Positions 24,350 through 32,710 of a stretch of DNA of 64,000 nt are shown here, piece by piece (within the stretch, counting starts at the first letter, position 1; every line of letters starts with the position of its first letter). The position numbers were made by a program, and so were the translations under genes. The notes beneath the pieces are model-generated. The model did no database searches. It was not told the origin of the DNA and worked only from the letters and a program-made list of their open reading frames with translations. Source of the stretch: Nonomuraea thailandensis (lineage in GTDB: Bacteria > Actinomycetota > Actinomycetes > Streptosporangiales > Streptosporangiaceae); assembly GCF_024172165.1 (NCBI RefSeq), contig NZ_JAMZEB010000002.1:12607501-12671500 (forward strand), written 5' to 3'.

Positions 24350-25351
24350 CTACGGGCGGCGGGCGCGCAACGCCTGGAGGAACCAGGCGAGCGCCGGGGC
24401 CAGGGGGTCCGGTGGCGGCCAGCCGTTGATCACGGCCAGCAGGCGGACGTAGCGGTCCCTGCGCGGGTCGGCCGCCGCCTCCAGCCGGGCGGCCAGCCGG
24501 GCGCGGTCCTCGCCGTGGGCGGTGAGGAGCGCGGCGACGTACGGCTCGGCCTCGGGGGACGCGGGGTCGACGCCGGCCGCCAGGGCGGGGGCGGCGAGGT
24601 CGCGCGCCGTCGCGGCGGGATCGGGCCGCAGCACGGGCTGCCCTCCCGCCCGGCCCCCGGCCCTGTCGCCGGTGCGGCCTCCGGCCTTGTCGCCGGCTCT
24701 GTCGCCGGCCCTGTCGCTGGCTCTGTCGGCGGCTCTGTCGGCGGCTCTGTCGGCGGCCAGGAGTTCGGACATGCGGCGCATGCTCGCGCGGAAGGCCGGG
24801 TCGCGGGACAGCTCCGCCAGCTCCACCCAGGCCGCCACCTGCTCCGGCTCGGGATCGTCGGGCAGCTCGGGGGTCAGCGAGGTCATGATCCCCCTGTACG
24901 CGGGATCCTCCTTCAGGTCAGCGAACGCGTCGGCGAGGAAGTCGCCGATCAGGCGGTGCCGCTCGGTCTCCGACAGTCGGGCGAGTTCGTGCATCAGCTC
25001 CATCTCCTCCGGGGTCGAGCCGCGCCCGGCCACCACCGTCAGCACCGCGCGCCGCAGCCGCAGCGTGCGGATCTGCGCCGCCAGGGCCTCGGCGTGCGCC
25101 GCCGCGACCTCGGGCAGCGACGCCTCCCGGTCCACGACCTTGCGGATCGTGGGCAGGTCGAGCCCGAGGTCGCGCAGCGTGCGCACGAGGTCGAGGCGGG
25201 CCGCGGCGGCGCGGTCGTACAGGCGGTAGCCGGCGTGGCTGCGGCAGGTGGGCGGCACGATCCCCGCGTCGGAGTAGAACCTGACGGTCTTGACCGTCAG
25301 CCCGGTGCGCCGGGCCAGGTCGCCGATCGAGTAGAGCGTGTCCCCGTCCAT
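24350..25351 (-). CDS. MerR-family regulator with a repeat-encoded linker
   Basis: A 333-residue protein. Residues 1-75 are a MerR DNA-binding domain (YSIGDLARRTGLTVKTVRFY; YRLYDRAAAARLDLVRTLRD), followed by a long coiled coil and a helical C-terminal domain (LVTAHGEDRARL-like, ending in LAVINGWPPPDP), probably ligand sensing. Residues about 197-233 are a low-complexity string of DRA[A/S/G] tetrapeptides encoded by a 12-bp tandem repeat, which looks like an expandable linker between two domains. No target is evident next to it; the SDR gene 34 bp upstream in the same direction has its own MerR. Confidence 0.85.
   Translation of the reverse strand: MDGDTLYSIGDLARRTGLTVKTVRFYSDAGIVPPTCRSHAGYRLYDRAAAARLDLVRTLRDLGLDLPTIRKVVDREASLPEVAAAHAEALAAQIRTLRLRRAVLTVVAGRGSTPEEMELMHELARLSETERHRLIGDFLADAFADLKEDPAYRGIMTSLTPELPDDPEPEQVAAWVELAELSRDPAFRASMRRMSELLAADRAADRAADRASDRAGDRAGDKAGGRTGDRAGGRAGGQPVLRPDPAATARDLAAPALAAGVDPASPEAEPYVAALLTAHGEDRARLAARLEAAADPRRDRYVRLLAVINGWPPPDPLAPALAWFLQALRARRP
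24660..24757. repeat. 12-bp tandem repeats encoding a DRAX linker in the MerR gene
   Basis: Units of the form GGCTCTGTCGGC recur every 12 bases, most regular between about 24716 and 24757 and decaying towards 24660. All copies keep frame and encode Asp-Arg-Ala-X tetrapeptides on the reverse strand. Confidence 0.8.
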
Positions 25352-25384
25352 GTGCTCACTCTGGCGTCTCCCCCCGGTGGAGAC

Positions 25385-26083
25385 TCAAGCGGCGTCGTAG
25401 AACGCGCGCGGGTCGCCGGACAGCGACGCCTTGACGTGCGCGGACCACGCGTCCACCACGACCTCGTACGAGCCCGCCTCCACGCCGTCGAGCGCCGCCC
25501 GCGCGACGTCCGCGGGGTCGAGCAGGTCGCCCTCGTAGCCGGCCATCATGTCGGTGGCGGCGGCGCCCAGGTGCACGCCGGTGACCAGCGTTCCCTGGCC
25601 GCGCAGCTCCAGGCGGACGCCGTTCGTCAGGTTCCAGGCGGCGGCCTTGGCCGCGGCGTAGGCGTTGGCGCCGTCGTAGGCGAACCAGGACAGCGCGGAC
25701 AGCACGTTGACGATCGCGCCGCCGCCGCCCGCGGCCAGGACGGGGGCGAAGGCGCGGATCATGCCGAGCGTGCCGTAGAAGTGGGTGTCCATCTCCAGGC
25801 GGATCTTGTCCAGGTCGCCCGTGACGAGGTTCGAGTAGGTGGCGATGCCGGCGTTGTTGATCAGCAGGGTGACGTCCCCGGCCGCCCGCGCCGCCGCGGC
25901 CACCGACGCCGGGTCGGTGATGTCCAGGGGCAGGGCCTCCACGCCGGGCAGGTCGATGCGCTGGGGGTCGCGCGCGGTCGCGTACACCTTCTTGGCGCCC
26001 CGCTCCAGCAGTTGCCGCGCGAAGTGGCTGCCGATGCCGCGGTTGGCGCCGGTGACGAGCGCAACAGATCCGGAAATGTTCAT
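25385..26083 (-). CDS. SDR-family NAD(P)-dependent oxidoreductase
   Basis: A 232-residue classical short-chain dehydrogenase: cofactor motif TGANRGIG (near 11), NNAGIA (near 76), a catalytic Ser in NVLSALSWFAYDG and the YxxxK motif YAAAK (near 140). The substrate is unknown. ATG 26083 follows AGGAGA; the longer frame is not needed. It diverges from a MerR gene, and the gap contains a 16-bp palindrome, so it is probably induced through that MerR protein. Confidence 0.9.
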   Translation of the reverse strand: MNISGSVALVTGANRGIGSHFARQLLERGAKKVYATARDPQRIDLPGVEALPLDITDPASVAAAARAAGDVTLLINNAGIATYSNLVTGDLDKIRLEMDTHFYGTLGMIRAFAPVLAAGGGGAIVNVLSALSWFAYDGANAYAAAKAAAWNLTNGVRLELRGQGTLVTGVHLGAAATDMMAGYEGDLLDPADVARAALDGVEAGSYEVVVDAWSAHVKASLSGDPRAFYDAA

Positions 26084-26124
26084 GGTTGTCTCCTGAGTTG
26101 GGTGATGTGCGGATACGCTAAGAC

Positions 26125-26140
26125 CTGACGTTGACGTCAG
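26125..26140. promoter_or_regulatory. Palindrome in the SDR/MerR divergent promoter
   Basis: CTGACGTTGACGTCAG is a near-perfect 16-bp inverted repeat (one mismatch) in the 83-bp gap between the SDR and merR starts. Its position suits binding by the adjacent MerR protein. Confidence 0.55.
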
Positions 26141-26166
26141 AGGCAAATGGTGTGAGGGGGATCACC

Positions 26167-26529
26167 ATGCGGATCGGCGAGCTCGCCTCCCGGACGGGGG
26201 TGAGCGTGCGCGCGCTGCGTTACTACGAGGAACAGCGGCTGCTCACCTCGGAGCGCAGCCCCAGCGGGCAGCGGGTATATCCGGACAGTGCCGTGGACCT
26301 GGTGTGGATGATCCAGCACCTGTACGCGGCCGGGCTGCCGAGCCGGTCGATCGAGCCGCTGATGCCGTGCGTGATGTCGGGCGAGGTGACGCCCGAGCTG
26401 CTGGACCGGCTGCGGGCCGAGCGGGAGCGCATCGAGGGGCGGATCGACGACCTGGTCAAGACCCGCGAAAGGCTCGACTCGATCATCTCCGTGGCGTCGC
26501 GCTACGAAGGGCGGACCTGTCCCAGGTGA
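26167..26529 (+). CDS. MerR-family regulator of the SDR gene
   Basis: A 120-residue short MerR protein: helix-turn-helix and wing (MRIGELASRTGVSVRALRYY; SPSGQRVYPDSAVD), then a dimerisation helix (LLDRLRAERERIEGRIDDLV). There are two cysteines, at about 68 (MPCVMSG) and 118 (near the C-terminal TCPR), but not the metal-binding pattern of metal sensors. ATG 26167 follows AGGGGGA by six bases. It is divergent from the SDR gene with a shared palindrome, the classic arrangement for MerR/SDR pairs. Confidence 0.88.
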   Translation: MRIGELASRTGVSVRALRYYEEQRLLTSERSPSGQRVYPDSAVDLVWMIQHLYAAGLPSRSIEPLMPCVMSGEVTPELLDRLRAERERIEGRIDDLVKTRERLDSIISVASRYEGRTCPR

Positions 26530-26553
26530 GCGCGTAGGGTGCAGAATTCCAGC

Positions 26554-27369
26554 ATGGCCGGGACCGCGTTCGTGCTCGGTGGCGGCGGGGTGCTCGGCGC
26601 GCACGAGGTGGGCATGCTGCGGGCGCTCGACGAGGCGGGCATCCGTCCCGACCTCGTCGTGGGCACGTCCGTCGGTGCCCTGAACGGCGCCGTCATCGCC
26701 GCCGACCCCGCCGAGGCGGTCGCCAGGCTGACGGGCCTGTGGCAGTCCGACGTCGTCCGCACGGCGTTCGCCGGGTCCTGGGTGTCCCGGTTGTCCACGC
26801 TGGCCAGGACGGGCACCCACCTGCACCCGATCGGCCCGTTACGCGCGGTGCTGAGCAGGACGGTGCGGGTCTCGCGGATCGAGGAGCTGGCCGTCCCGTT
26901 CCAGTGCGTGGCGGCCTCGGTCGAGCGGGCGGCGGCGCACTGGTTCACCGGCGGGCCGCTGGTCGATTCGGTGCTGGCGTCGTGCGCCGTTCCGGGGCTG
27001 CTGCCGCCCGTCGTGATCGGCGGCGAGCACTTCTACGACGGCGGGCTGGTGCACAGCATCCCGATCGGGCGGGCCGTCTCGCTCGGGGCGAGCCGGGTCT
27101 TCGTCCTGCACGTGGGCCGCATCGAGCGCCCGCTCGCGCCGCCCCGGCGGTTCTGGGAGGTGGGCATGGTGGCGTTCGAGATCGCCCGCCGGCACCGGTT
27201 CGCCGAGGACCTGGCCACGCTGCCGCCGGGCGTGGAGGTGCACGTGCTGCCGGCCGGGGTGACCGAGCCGCTCTCGCCGCTGCGCTACCGCGACGTGTCG
27301 CAGATCTCCGCCTGCATCGACCGGGCCTACGAGGCGTCTTCCAGCTATTTGCGGAACAGGGCAGGATGA
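26554..27369 (+). CDS. Patatin-like phospholipase
   Basis: A 271-residue patatin-family hydrolase: oxyanion loop GGGGVLGAHEVGM (near 8), nucleophile elbow VGTSVGALNG (Ser near 36) and the Asp of the dyad in YDGGLVHSIPIG (near 162). No signal peptide, so it acts inside the cell or at the membrane on acyl lipids. It precedes a PlsC-like acyltransferase by 25 bp, which suggests coupled removal and replacement of fatty acyl chains. The ribosome site is weak; the ATG was chosen because the fold starts at once. Confidence 0.88.
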   Translation: MAGTAFVLGGGGVLGAHEVGMLRALDEAGIRPDLVVGTSVGALNGAVIAADPAEAVARLTGLWQSDVVRTAFAGSWVSRLSTLARTGTHLHPIGPLRAVLSRTVRVSRIEELAVPFQCVAASVERAAAHWFTGGPLVDSVLASCAVPGLLPPVVIGGEHFYDGGLVHSIPIGRAVSLGASRVFVLHVGRIERPLAPPRRFWEVGMVAFEIARRHRFAEDLATLPPGVEVHVLPAGVTEPLSPLRYRDVSQISACIDRAYEASSSYLRNRAG

Positions 27370-27394
27370 AGAGAGACCCCTGAAGGAGGCCCGG

Positions 27395-28399
27395 GTGCTT
27401 CCACCTCGCATCCTGCGCAGGCTCGTGCTGGCGCCCCTGGTCATCGTGCTGACCGTGTTCATGGTGGTGACGCTGCCGTTCTGGCTGGTCGTCGCCGCCG
27501 CAGCCGCGCTCCGGCTGCCGCCGCCGCAGCGCAGGAGCGCGCGGTTCGTCTGGTTCGCCACGGTGTGGCTGACGCTGGAGTCGGCCGTGCTGGTCGCCTG
27601 CGCGTGGTTGTGGGTGGCGGGCGGGGCCCGGCGGCAGGAGCACCACTACGCGCTGATCAAGTGGTTCCTGGAGAAGGTGTACACGACCGCTGTGCACATC
27701 TTCCAGCTCCGCGTGGACGTCGAGGAACCGGATCCCGGGGAGCGGGAGGGCCGGTCGGCCAAGCCGATCATCGTGCTGTCCCGGCACGCGGGCCCCGGCG
27801 ACTCCTTCCTGCTGATCCATCACCTGCTGGACCGTTACGAGCGCAGGCCGCGCATCGTCATGAAGGCCGCGCTCCAGTACGACCCCTCGCTCGACGTGGT
27901 CATCAACCGGCTGCCGAACGCGTTCGTCCCCCGCAAGTCCGGTCAGACCCTGGTGATCGAGGAGATCCGCCGCCTGGCCGCCACGATGAGCGGCCAGGAC
28001 GCCCTGGTGATCTTCCCCGAGGGCGGCAACTTCACCCCGCGCCGCCGCCAGAAGGCGATCACGCGCCTGGAGGAGAAGGGGCTGCTCGCCGAGGCGGAGC
28101 GGGCGCGCGGCATGGACCACCTGCTCCCGCCCCGCCCGAACGGCGCCATCGCGGCCATCGAGGCGTGCCCGTCGGCGGACGTCGTCTTCGTCGCGCACAC
28201 CGGCCTCGACGACCTGGTCACGCTGCACGACATCTGGCGCTACCTGCCCATCCGCGCGCACATCACCGCGAAGTGGTGGCGGGTGCCCGCCGCCGACATC
28301 CCGCGCGACCGCGAGGAGCGCATCCGCTGGCTGTACGACCACTGGGAGCGGATCGACGAGTGGATCACGGCCCAGCGCATGGCCTCCAGGCACGGCTGA
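27395..28399 (+). CDS. PlsC-like 1-acylglycerol-3-phosphate acyltransferase
   Basis: A 334-residue membrane-associated acyltransferase. Two hydrophobic segments (about 10-38 and 52-75) precede the PlsC domain, with the catalytic H-x4-D in SRHAGPGDS (near 129), the FPEGGNF substrate motif (near 208) and a PlsC-like VVFVAHTGLDD. The family transfers acyl groups to lysophosphatidate or related lipids. GTG 27395 has a strong AAGGAGG five bases upstream. It is probably co-transcribed with the patatin gene. Confidence 0.87.
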   Translation: MLPPRILRRLVLAPLVIVLTVFMVVTLPFWLVVAAAAALRLPPPQRRSARFVWFATVWLTLESAVLVACAWLWVAGGARRQEHHYALIKWFLEKVYTTAVHIFQLRVDVEEPDPGEREGRSAKPIIVLSRHAGPGDSFLLIHHLLDRYERRPRIVMKAALQYDPSLDVVINRLPNAFVPRKSGQTLVIEEIRRLAATMSGQDALVIFPEGGNFTPRRRQKAITRLEEKGLLAEAERARGMDHLLPPRPNGAIAAIEACPSADVVFVAHTGLDDLVTLHDIWRYLPIRAHITAKWWRVPAADIPRDREERIRWLYDHWERIDEWITAQRMASRHG

Positions 28400-28482
28400 G
28401 CCGATTCGTCCCGCATGCCCGGCCTTGGGCGTCTATGTTGATCTCTGACACCAGGAACCTGGATGCCTACGGGGAGGCACCG

Positions 28483-29298
28483 ATGGGCGAGGAGCCCCAG
28501 AAGATCGACAGGGCCGCGGAGCTGGCCCGCATCGACACCTCCGTCCCGCACCCTGCGCGCGTGTGGGACTACTGGCTGGGCGGCAAGGACAACTACGCGC
28601 CCGACCGCGAGGTCGGCGACGAGATCGTCAAGATCATGCCGGACCTGCCGGTCAACGCCCGTGCCGAGCGGGAGTTCATCGGCCGCGCCGTCCGCCACCT
28701 GGCCGGCGAGCTCGGCGTCGACCAGTTCCTCGACGTCGGCACGGGCATCCCGACGGAGAGCAACACCCACGGGGTGGCGCAGGCGGTCAACCCCGCGGCC
28801 CGCATCGTGTACGTCGACAACGATCCCATCGTGCTCGTCCACGCCCGGGCCCTGCTGGTCGGCACCGAGGAGGGGGAGACCGACTACATCGACGCCGACC
28901 TGCGCGAGCCGGACACCATCCTGCGCCAGGCCGCGCGGACGATCGACTTCTCCCGCCCGGTCGCGTTGATGCTGATGGGCGTGCTGGAGTTCGTCCCCGA
29001 TGCCGAGCAGGCGCACGCCTCGGTGGGCACGCTGCTCAAGGCGCTGCCGCCGGGCAGCTACATGGCCATCGCCCACAGCCTGAAGTGCCCGCCGATGGAC
29101 GAGGCCGCCGCCCGCTGGAACGCCTCCGGCGCGACCCCGCTCACCCTGCGTACGGAGGAGGAGCTGCTCGCCTTCTTCGACGGCATGGACCTCGTGGAGC
29201 CCGGCCTGGTGTCGCTGCCGAAGTGGCGGCCCGAGCCCGGCACCAGCTTCACCGATCGCGAGGTGTTCCAGTACGGGATCGTCGGCCGCAAGCCGTAG
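28483..29298 (+). CDS. SAM-dependent methyltransferase, DUF574 type
   Basis: A 271-residue member of the actinobacterial S-adenosyl methyltransferase family formerly DUF574: RVWDYWLGGKDNYAPDRE (near 27), the SAM-binding LDVGTGIPTESNTH (near 85), VYVDNDPIVLVHARALL (near 108) and VALMLMGVLEFVPD (near 164). The substrate is unknown. Members are numerous in Streptomyces-like genomes and often lie near regulatory genes. ATG 28483 follows GGGGAGG by five bases. It ends five bases before the convergent cobQ gene. Confidence 0.9.
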   Translation: MGEEPQKIDRAAELARIDTSVPHPARVWDYWLGGKDNYAPDREVGDEIVKIMPDLPVNARAEREFIGRAVRHLAGELGVDQFLDVGTGIPTESNTHGVAQAVNPAARIVYVDNDPIVLVHARALLVGTEEGETDYIDADLREPDTILRQAARTIDFSRPVALMLMGVLEFVPDAEQAHASVGTLLKALPPGSYMAIAHSLKCPPMDEAAARWNASGATPLTLRTEEELLAFFDGMDLVEPGLVSLPKWRPEPGTSFTDREVFQYGIVGRKP

Positions 29299-29303
29299 CT
29301 CTC

Positions 29304-30791
29304 TCACCGCACCGTGCCGGGCGGCAGCGTGGGCAGGCCCGCGGGCGGGCCCTGCTCGATGAGGCGGAGCAGCGCGTCCGTGTCCAGGTGCTGCTCGACC
29401 AGGTCGCCGAGCGCGTCGAGCCGCTGCTCGCGCAGCCCGGCGAAGTCGGTGGCGGGGTCGGGGACGAAGTCGCGCCCGGCCCGCGCCGCCACGTCGGCGA
29501 GGAAGGCGCGCCGGAAGCCGTCGTTCTCCAGGGCGCCGTGCCACGTGGTGCCCCAGACGTCGCCGACCCGGCAGCCGTCGAGGAACGGCTCGCCCCCTTC
29601 GACCGTGGCCACCCCGTGGTGGATCTCGTAGGCCCGCACCGGCTGCCCGTAGGCCGTCCCCTCGGGCCTGGCCAGCCGCTTCTCCCGCCCGAACGTCACC
29701 CGTACCGGCAGGATCCCCAGCCCCGCGACGCGCCCCGCCCCCGACTCGACCTCGTCCACGATCTCTTCGGCGAGCATCTGGAACCCGCCGCAGATCCCCA
29801 GCACCGGCCCCTTCCTGGCGCCGATGGCCGCCGCCAGGCCGGTCCTGCGCAGCCAGGCCAGGTCGGAGACCGTGGCCCGGGAGCCGGGCAGCACGACCAG
29901 GTCGGCGTCGTCCAGCTCGGCCGGATCGGTGGCGAAGCGCACCACCACGCCCGGCTCGGCGGCCAGCGCGTCCACGTCGGTGAAGTTGGAGATCCTGGGC
30001 AGCCGCACGACCGCCACCCTGAGGGTCTGCCTGCCGTACGGGGCGCGGACGGCGACATGGCGGTTGTCCAGGGCCAGCGAGTCCTCCACGTCCAGCCAGA
30101 GCCCGTCGAGCCAGGGCAGCACCCCGTACACCGGGCGCCCGGTCAGCTCCCTGATCATGTCGAGCCCCGGCTCCAGCAGCTCCTTCGCGCCCCTGAACTT
30201 GTTCACCACGAAGCCGGCGACATGTGACTGGTCGGCGGCGTCCAGCAGGCCCACCGTGCCGTAGAAGGCGGCGAACACCCCGCCCCTGTCGATGTCGCCG
30301 ACCACGAGCACCGGCAGGTTCGCGGCCCTGGCCAGGCCCATGTTGGCGATGTCGCCGCGGCGCAGGTTGATCTCGGCCGGGCTGCCCGCGCCCTCGCAGA
30401 CCACCACGTCGTACTGCTCGCGCAGCCGGTCGAGCGCCTCCAGGGCCGTGGTGCGCAGCAGGTCCTTCAGCGCGCCGTACTCCATGGCGTCCACGTCCGC
30501 CACCGGGCTGCCCATCAGCACGACCTGGCTGCGGCGGTCGCTGCCGGGCTTGAGGAGGATCGGGTTCATGTCGGCGACGGGCTCCAGGCCGCACGCCTGC
30601 GCCTGCATGGCCTGCGCCCGGCCGATCTCGGCGCCGTCGGCGGTGACGTACGAGTTCAGCGACATGTTCTGCGCCTTGTAGGGCGCCACGCGCACGCCCT
30701 GCCGGGCCAGCCAGCGGCAGATGCCCGCCGTCACCACGCTCTTGCCCGCGTCCGATGTGGTGCCCGCGACCAGCACCGCCCCCTTGACCAT
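29304..30791 (-). CDS. cobQ: Cobyric acid synthase (glutamine-hydrolysing)
   Basis: A 495-residue enzyme of cobalamin synthesis that amidates four carboxyl groups of adenosylcobyrinic a,c-diamide using glutamine and ATP. The N-terminal dethiobiotin-synthetase-like domain has P-loop GTTSDAGKS (near 9) and the signature YKAQNMSLNSYVT (near 38). The C-terminal class I amidotransferase domain has the nucleophile Cys in GICGGFQML (near 334) and the His in YEIHHG (near 391). The ATG at 30791 removes 14 unneeded residues from the longer frame; no good ribosome site is visible for either. No other cobalamin gene is adjacent. Confidence 0.95.
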   Translation of the reverse strand: MVKGAVLVAGTTSDAGKSVVTAGICRWLARQGVRVAPYKAQNMSLNSYVTADGAEIGRAQAMQAQACGLEPVADMNPILLKPGSDRRSQVVLMGSPVADVDAMEYGALKDLLRTTALEALDRLREQYDVVVCEGAGSPAEINLRRGDIANMGLARAANLPVLVVGDIDRGGVFAAFYGTVGLLDAADQSHVAGFVVNKFRGAKELLEPGLDMIRELTGRPVYGVLPWLDGLWLDVEDSLALDNRHVAVRAPYGRQTLRVAVVRLPRISNFTDVDALAAEPGVVVRFATDPAELDDADLVVLPGSRATVSDLAWLRRTGLAAAIGARKGPVLGICGGFQMLAEEIVDEVESGAGRVAGLGILPVRVTFGREKRLARPEGTAYGQPVRAYEIHHGVATVEGGEPFLDGCRVGDVWGTTWHGALENDGFRRAFLADVAARAGRDFVPDPATDFAGLREQRLDALGDLVEQHLDTDALLRLIEQGPPAGLPTLPPGTVR

Positions 30792-30863
30792 GGGATCACG
30801 GTACACGGAGGCAAATTCCCGGTAATTCCCCATTTACGAACGCTGTGACTTCTGCCACTCTGG

Positions 30864-30893
30864 CTAGAACATTGCCCTAGAACGCAATTCTAG
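30864..30893. promoter_or_regulatory. CTAGAA inverted and direct repeats before the MFS gene
   Basis: CTAGAA-CGCAA-TTCTAG (30877-30893) is a perfect 17-bp inverted repeat. A further half site, CTAGAAC, lies at 30864-30870 in direct orientation. They sit 24 bases before the MFS start in the divergent gap with cobQ. A regulator binding here is not encoded nearby. Confidence 0.5.
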
Positions 30894-30916
30894 ATTTCCC
30901 TACGGAAAGGGTGGGC

Positions 30917-32236
30917 ATGGTCGGGACGTTCGGTTCGCCGCGTACAGGCACCATCGACGCGCAGTCCCGCGCGCCATTCGGCTGGGCACCCCTCGTGGTG
31001 CTGTTCATCGTCGGACTAGTGGACCGGATCGAGCACAACCTCCTGTCAGGCGTGCTCCCCCTCATTCAGAAGGAATGGGGCTTCAGCGACACCGCCGCCG
31101 GCTCCATCCCCACGGCGGCCGCCCTGGCGGCGGTCGTGGTGTCGCTGCCCGCCGGCTACCTGGCGGACCGCTTCAGCCGCACCCGCATCATCGCGATCGT
31201 CGTCTTCTGCTGGGCCATCGCCACGCTGGGCTCCGGCATGGCGACCGGCTTCGCGATGTTCTACCTCATGCGCGTGTTCCTGGCCGCCGCCGAGAACATC
31301 GACAACCCGGCCGCCGGCAGCCTGCTCGCCGACTACTACCCGCCGGTCAGCCGGGCCAAGGCGTACGGGCTGACCCGGGTGACCACCTACCTCGGCGGCG
31401 TCGGCACCCTGCTCGGCGGCGTGCTGGCCGACGCGTTCTCCTGGCGCACCGCGTTCCTCATCATGGTCGTGCCCGGCGTGCTCACGGCGCTGCTCGTGTG
31501 GTTCCTGCGCGAGCCGCGCCGCGGCGAGCTCGACCGGCTCGTCGCCACCGGCGAGGCAGCGCCGTCGGAGACCCCGCAGGCGCAGGAGAAGCCGCCGTTC
31601 TGGACGCAGCTCCGCCAGGTGCTGGCCATCCCGACCCTGCTCTTCGTCTGCGCCGGCCTGGCGCTGCTCAGCCTAGGCCTGGCCGGCATCTTCTTCTGGC
31701 TGCCCACGCTCATGGTGCGCGGCTTCGGTGCGAGCGTCGGCACGGCGGGCTCGATCAGCGGCCTGATCACCATCGCGGGCACCCTCATCGGCACCCTGGT
31801 CGGCTCGTGGCTGGGCAGGAAGTGGCACGGCACCCGCAAGGGCGGCCGGCTTCTGGCCGGCGGCAGCGGCATCGCGGCCGGCTCGCTGGTGCTGGCCGCG
31901 GCCCTGTCCATGGACTCACTCGGCGGGCTGACCATCCTGGTGCTCGTCGCGTGCTCGCTGATGTCGATCGCGATCCCCAACATGACGGCCTGCCTGGCCG
32001 ACGTCGTGTCCGCCGCCTCGCGCGGCCTCGGCTTCGCCGTCCTGCAACTGCTGCTCACGGCCGGCAGCGCGTTCGGCTCGCTGGTCGTCGGCATCGTGTC
32101 GGACGAGTCCGGCTCCCTGCTGACCGGCATGTACGTGCTGGTGATCCCCATGGCCGTCGGCGGCCTGCTCACGCTGGGCGCCCGGGCCTCGTTCGAGCGG
32201 GACGCGCGCAAGGTGATGGAGGCCGCGGGCCGCTGA
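30917..32236 (+). CDS. MFS transporter
   Basis: A 439-residue major facilitator with 12 predicted membrane helices, the loop 2-3 motif GYLADRFSRTR (near 78) and a cytosolic loop rich in Pro/Gln after helix 6. The sequence around FIVGLVDRIEHNLLSGVLP (helix 1) resembles the spinster/sphingolipid-like and organic-anion branch of MFS. Substrate unknown. The ATG at 30917 follows GGAAAGG. A hairpin follows the stop codon. The divergent cobQ gene and the palindrome before the start do not reveal a function. Confidence 0.9.
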   Translation: MVGTFGSPRTGTIDAQSRAPFGWAPLVVLFIVGLVDRIEHNLLSGVLPLIQKEWGFSDTAAGSIPTAAALAAVVVSLPAGYLADRFSRTRIIAIVVFCWAIATLGSGMATGFAMFYLMRVFLAAAENIDNPAAGSLLADYYPPVSRAKAYGLTRVTTYLGGVGTLLGGVLADAFSWRTAFLIMVVPGVLTALLVWFLREPRRGELDRLVATGEAAPSETPQAQEKPPFWTQLRQVLAIPTLLFVCAGLALLSLGLAGIFFWLPTLMVRGFGASVGTAGSISGLITIAGTLIGTLVGSWLGRKWHGTRKGGRLLAGGSGIAAGSLVLAAALSMDSLGGLTILVLVACSLMSIAIPNMTACLADVVSAASRGLGFAVLQLLLTAGSAFGSLVVGIVSDESGSLLTGMYVLVIPMAVGGLLTLGARASFERDARKVMEAAGR

Positions 32237-32251
32237 TCCGCGGATGTGTCC

Positions 32252-32284
32252 GGGGGCGTGGCGCGCGGCCACGCCCCCTCCTTT
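32252..32284. terminator. Rho-independent-like terminator shared by convergent genes
   Basis: GGGGGCGTGGC (32252-32262) pairs perfectly with GCCACGCCCCC (32268-32278) around a five-base loop, followed by TCCTTTTC. The 11-bp stem and T-rich tail lie between the MFS stop and the end of the opposing antitoxin-like gene, so it can serve the MFS transcript directly. Confidence 0.8.
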
Positions 32285-32563
32285 TCAGCCCTGCGGCGGC
32301 GTACGCCGTTCGCGCTCCTCCTGGGAGTACGACTGCGGCGGCTGCTGGGGCGGGTACGGCGGACGCTGCTCGCCGGTGGCGGTTCCACCACCGCCGTAAC
32401 GGCGTTGCACGGCGTCGGCGCCCTTGCTGATCTGGTCGTCGTACTTGTGGCCGGTGCGCTCCTTCACATACCGCTCGGCGCGGTCAAGCACCTGGTCGGC
32501 CTGCTTGGAGTGCCCTCTGGCAAGGTTCTCCGCCTTCTTCAGCCAGTCTCCGATGCGGCTCAT
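32285..32563 (-). CDS. Rv0909-like putative antitoxin (MT0933 family)
   Basis: A 92-residue polar protein: an amphipathic Lys/Glu-rich helix (IGDWLKKAENLARGHSKQAD; RAERYVKERTGHKYDDQI) followed by a Gly/Pro/Gln-rich tail. It matches the small actinobacterial family annotated as antitoxin after Rv0909. No partner toxin gene lies beside it, so the toxin-antitoxin role is doubtful; the lysine-rich helix is also compatible with a DNA- or stress-associated protein. GGGGAA precedes ATG 32563. Confidence 0.7.
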   Translation of the reverse strand: MSRIGDWLKKAENLARGHSKQADQVLDRAERYVKERTGHKYDDQISKGADAVQRRYGGGGTATGEQRPPYPPQQPPQSYSQEERERRTPPQG

Positions 32564-32710
32564 GACCAATTCCCCGTTCCTTCGGACTCCGATCCTTGCC
32601 CCTACCCCCGGGGCCTCGAATGATGTTTGCCGGGCTCCGGAAGCGAACCCGGGCACAACCTGCCGTACTCACTCAATGACGCCAGGCCCGGCAAGCGGGA
32701 CGATGCGGGC

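Noticed and set aside
29304..30791. A cobalamin biosynthesis cluster
   Set aside because: Only cobQ is present; neighbours are an unrelated methyltransferase and an MFS transporter.
32285..32563. A complete toxin-antitoxin locus
   Set aside because: The small protein matches a family named antitoxin, but no toxin-like gene lies on either side.
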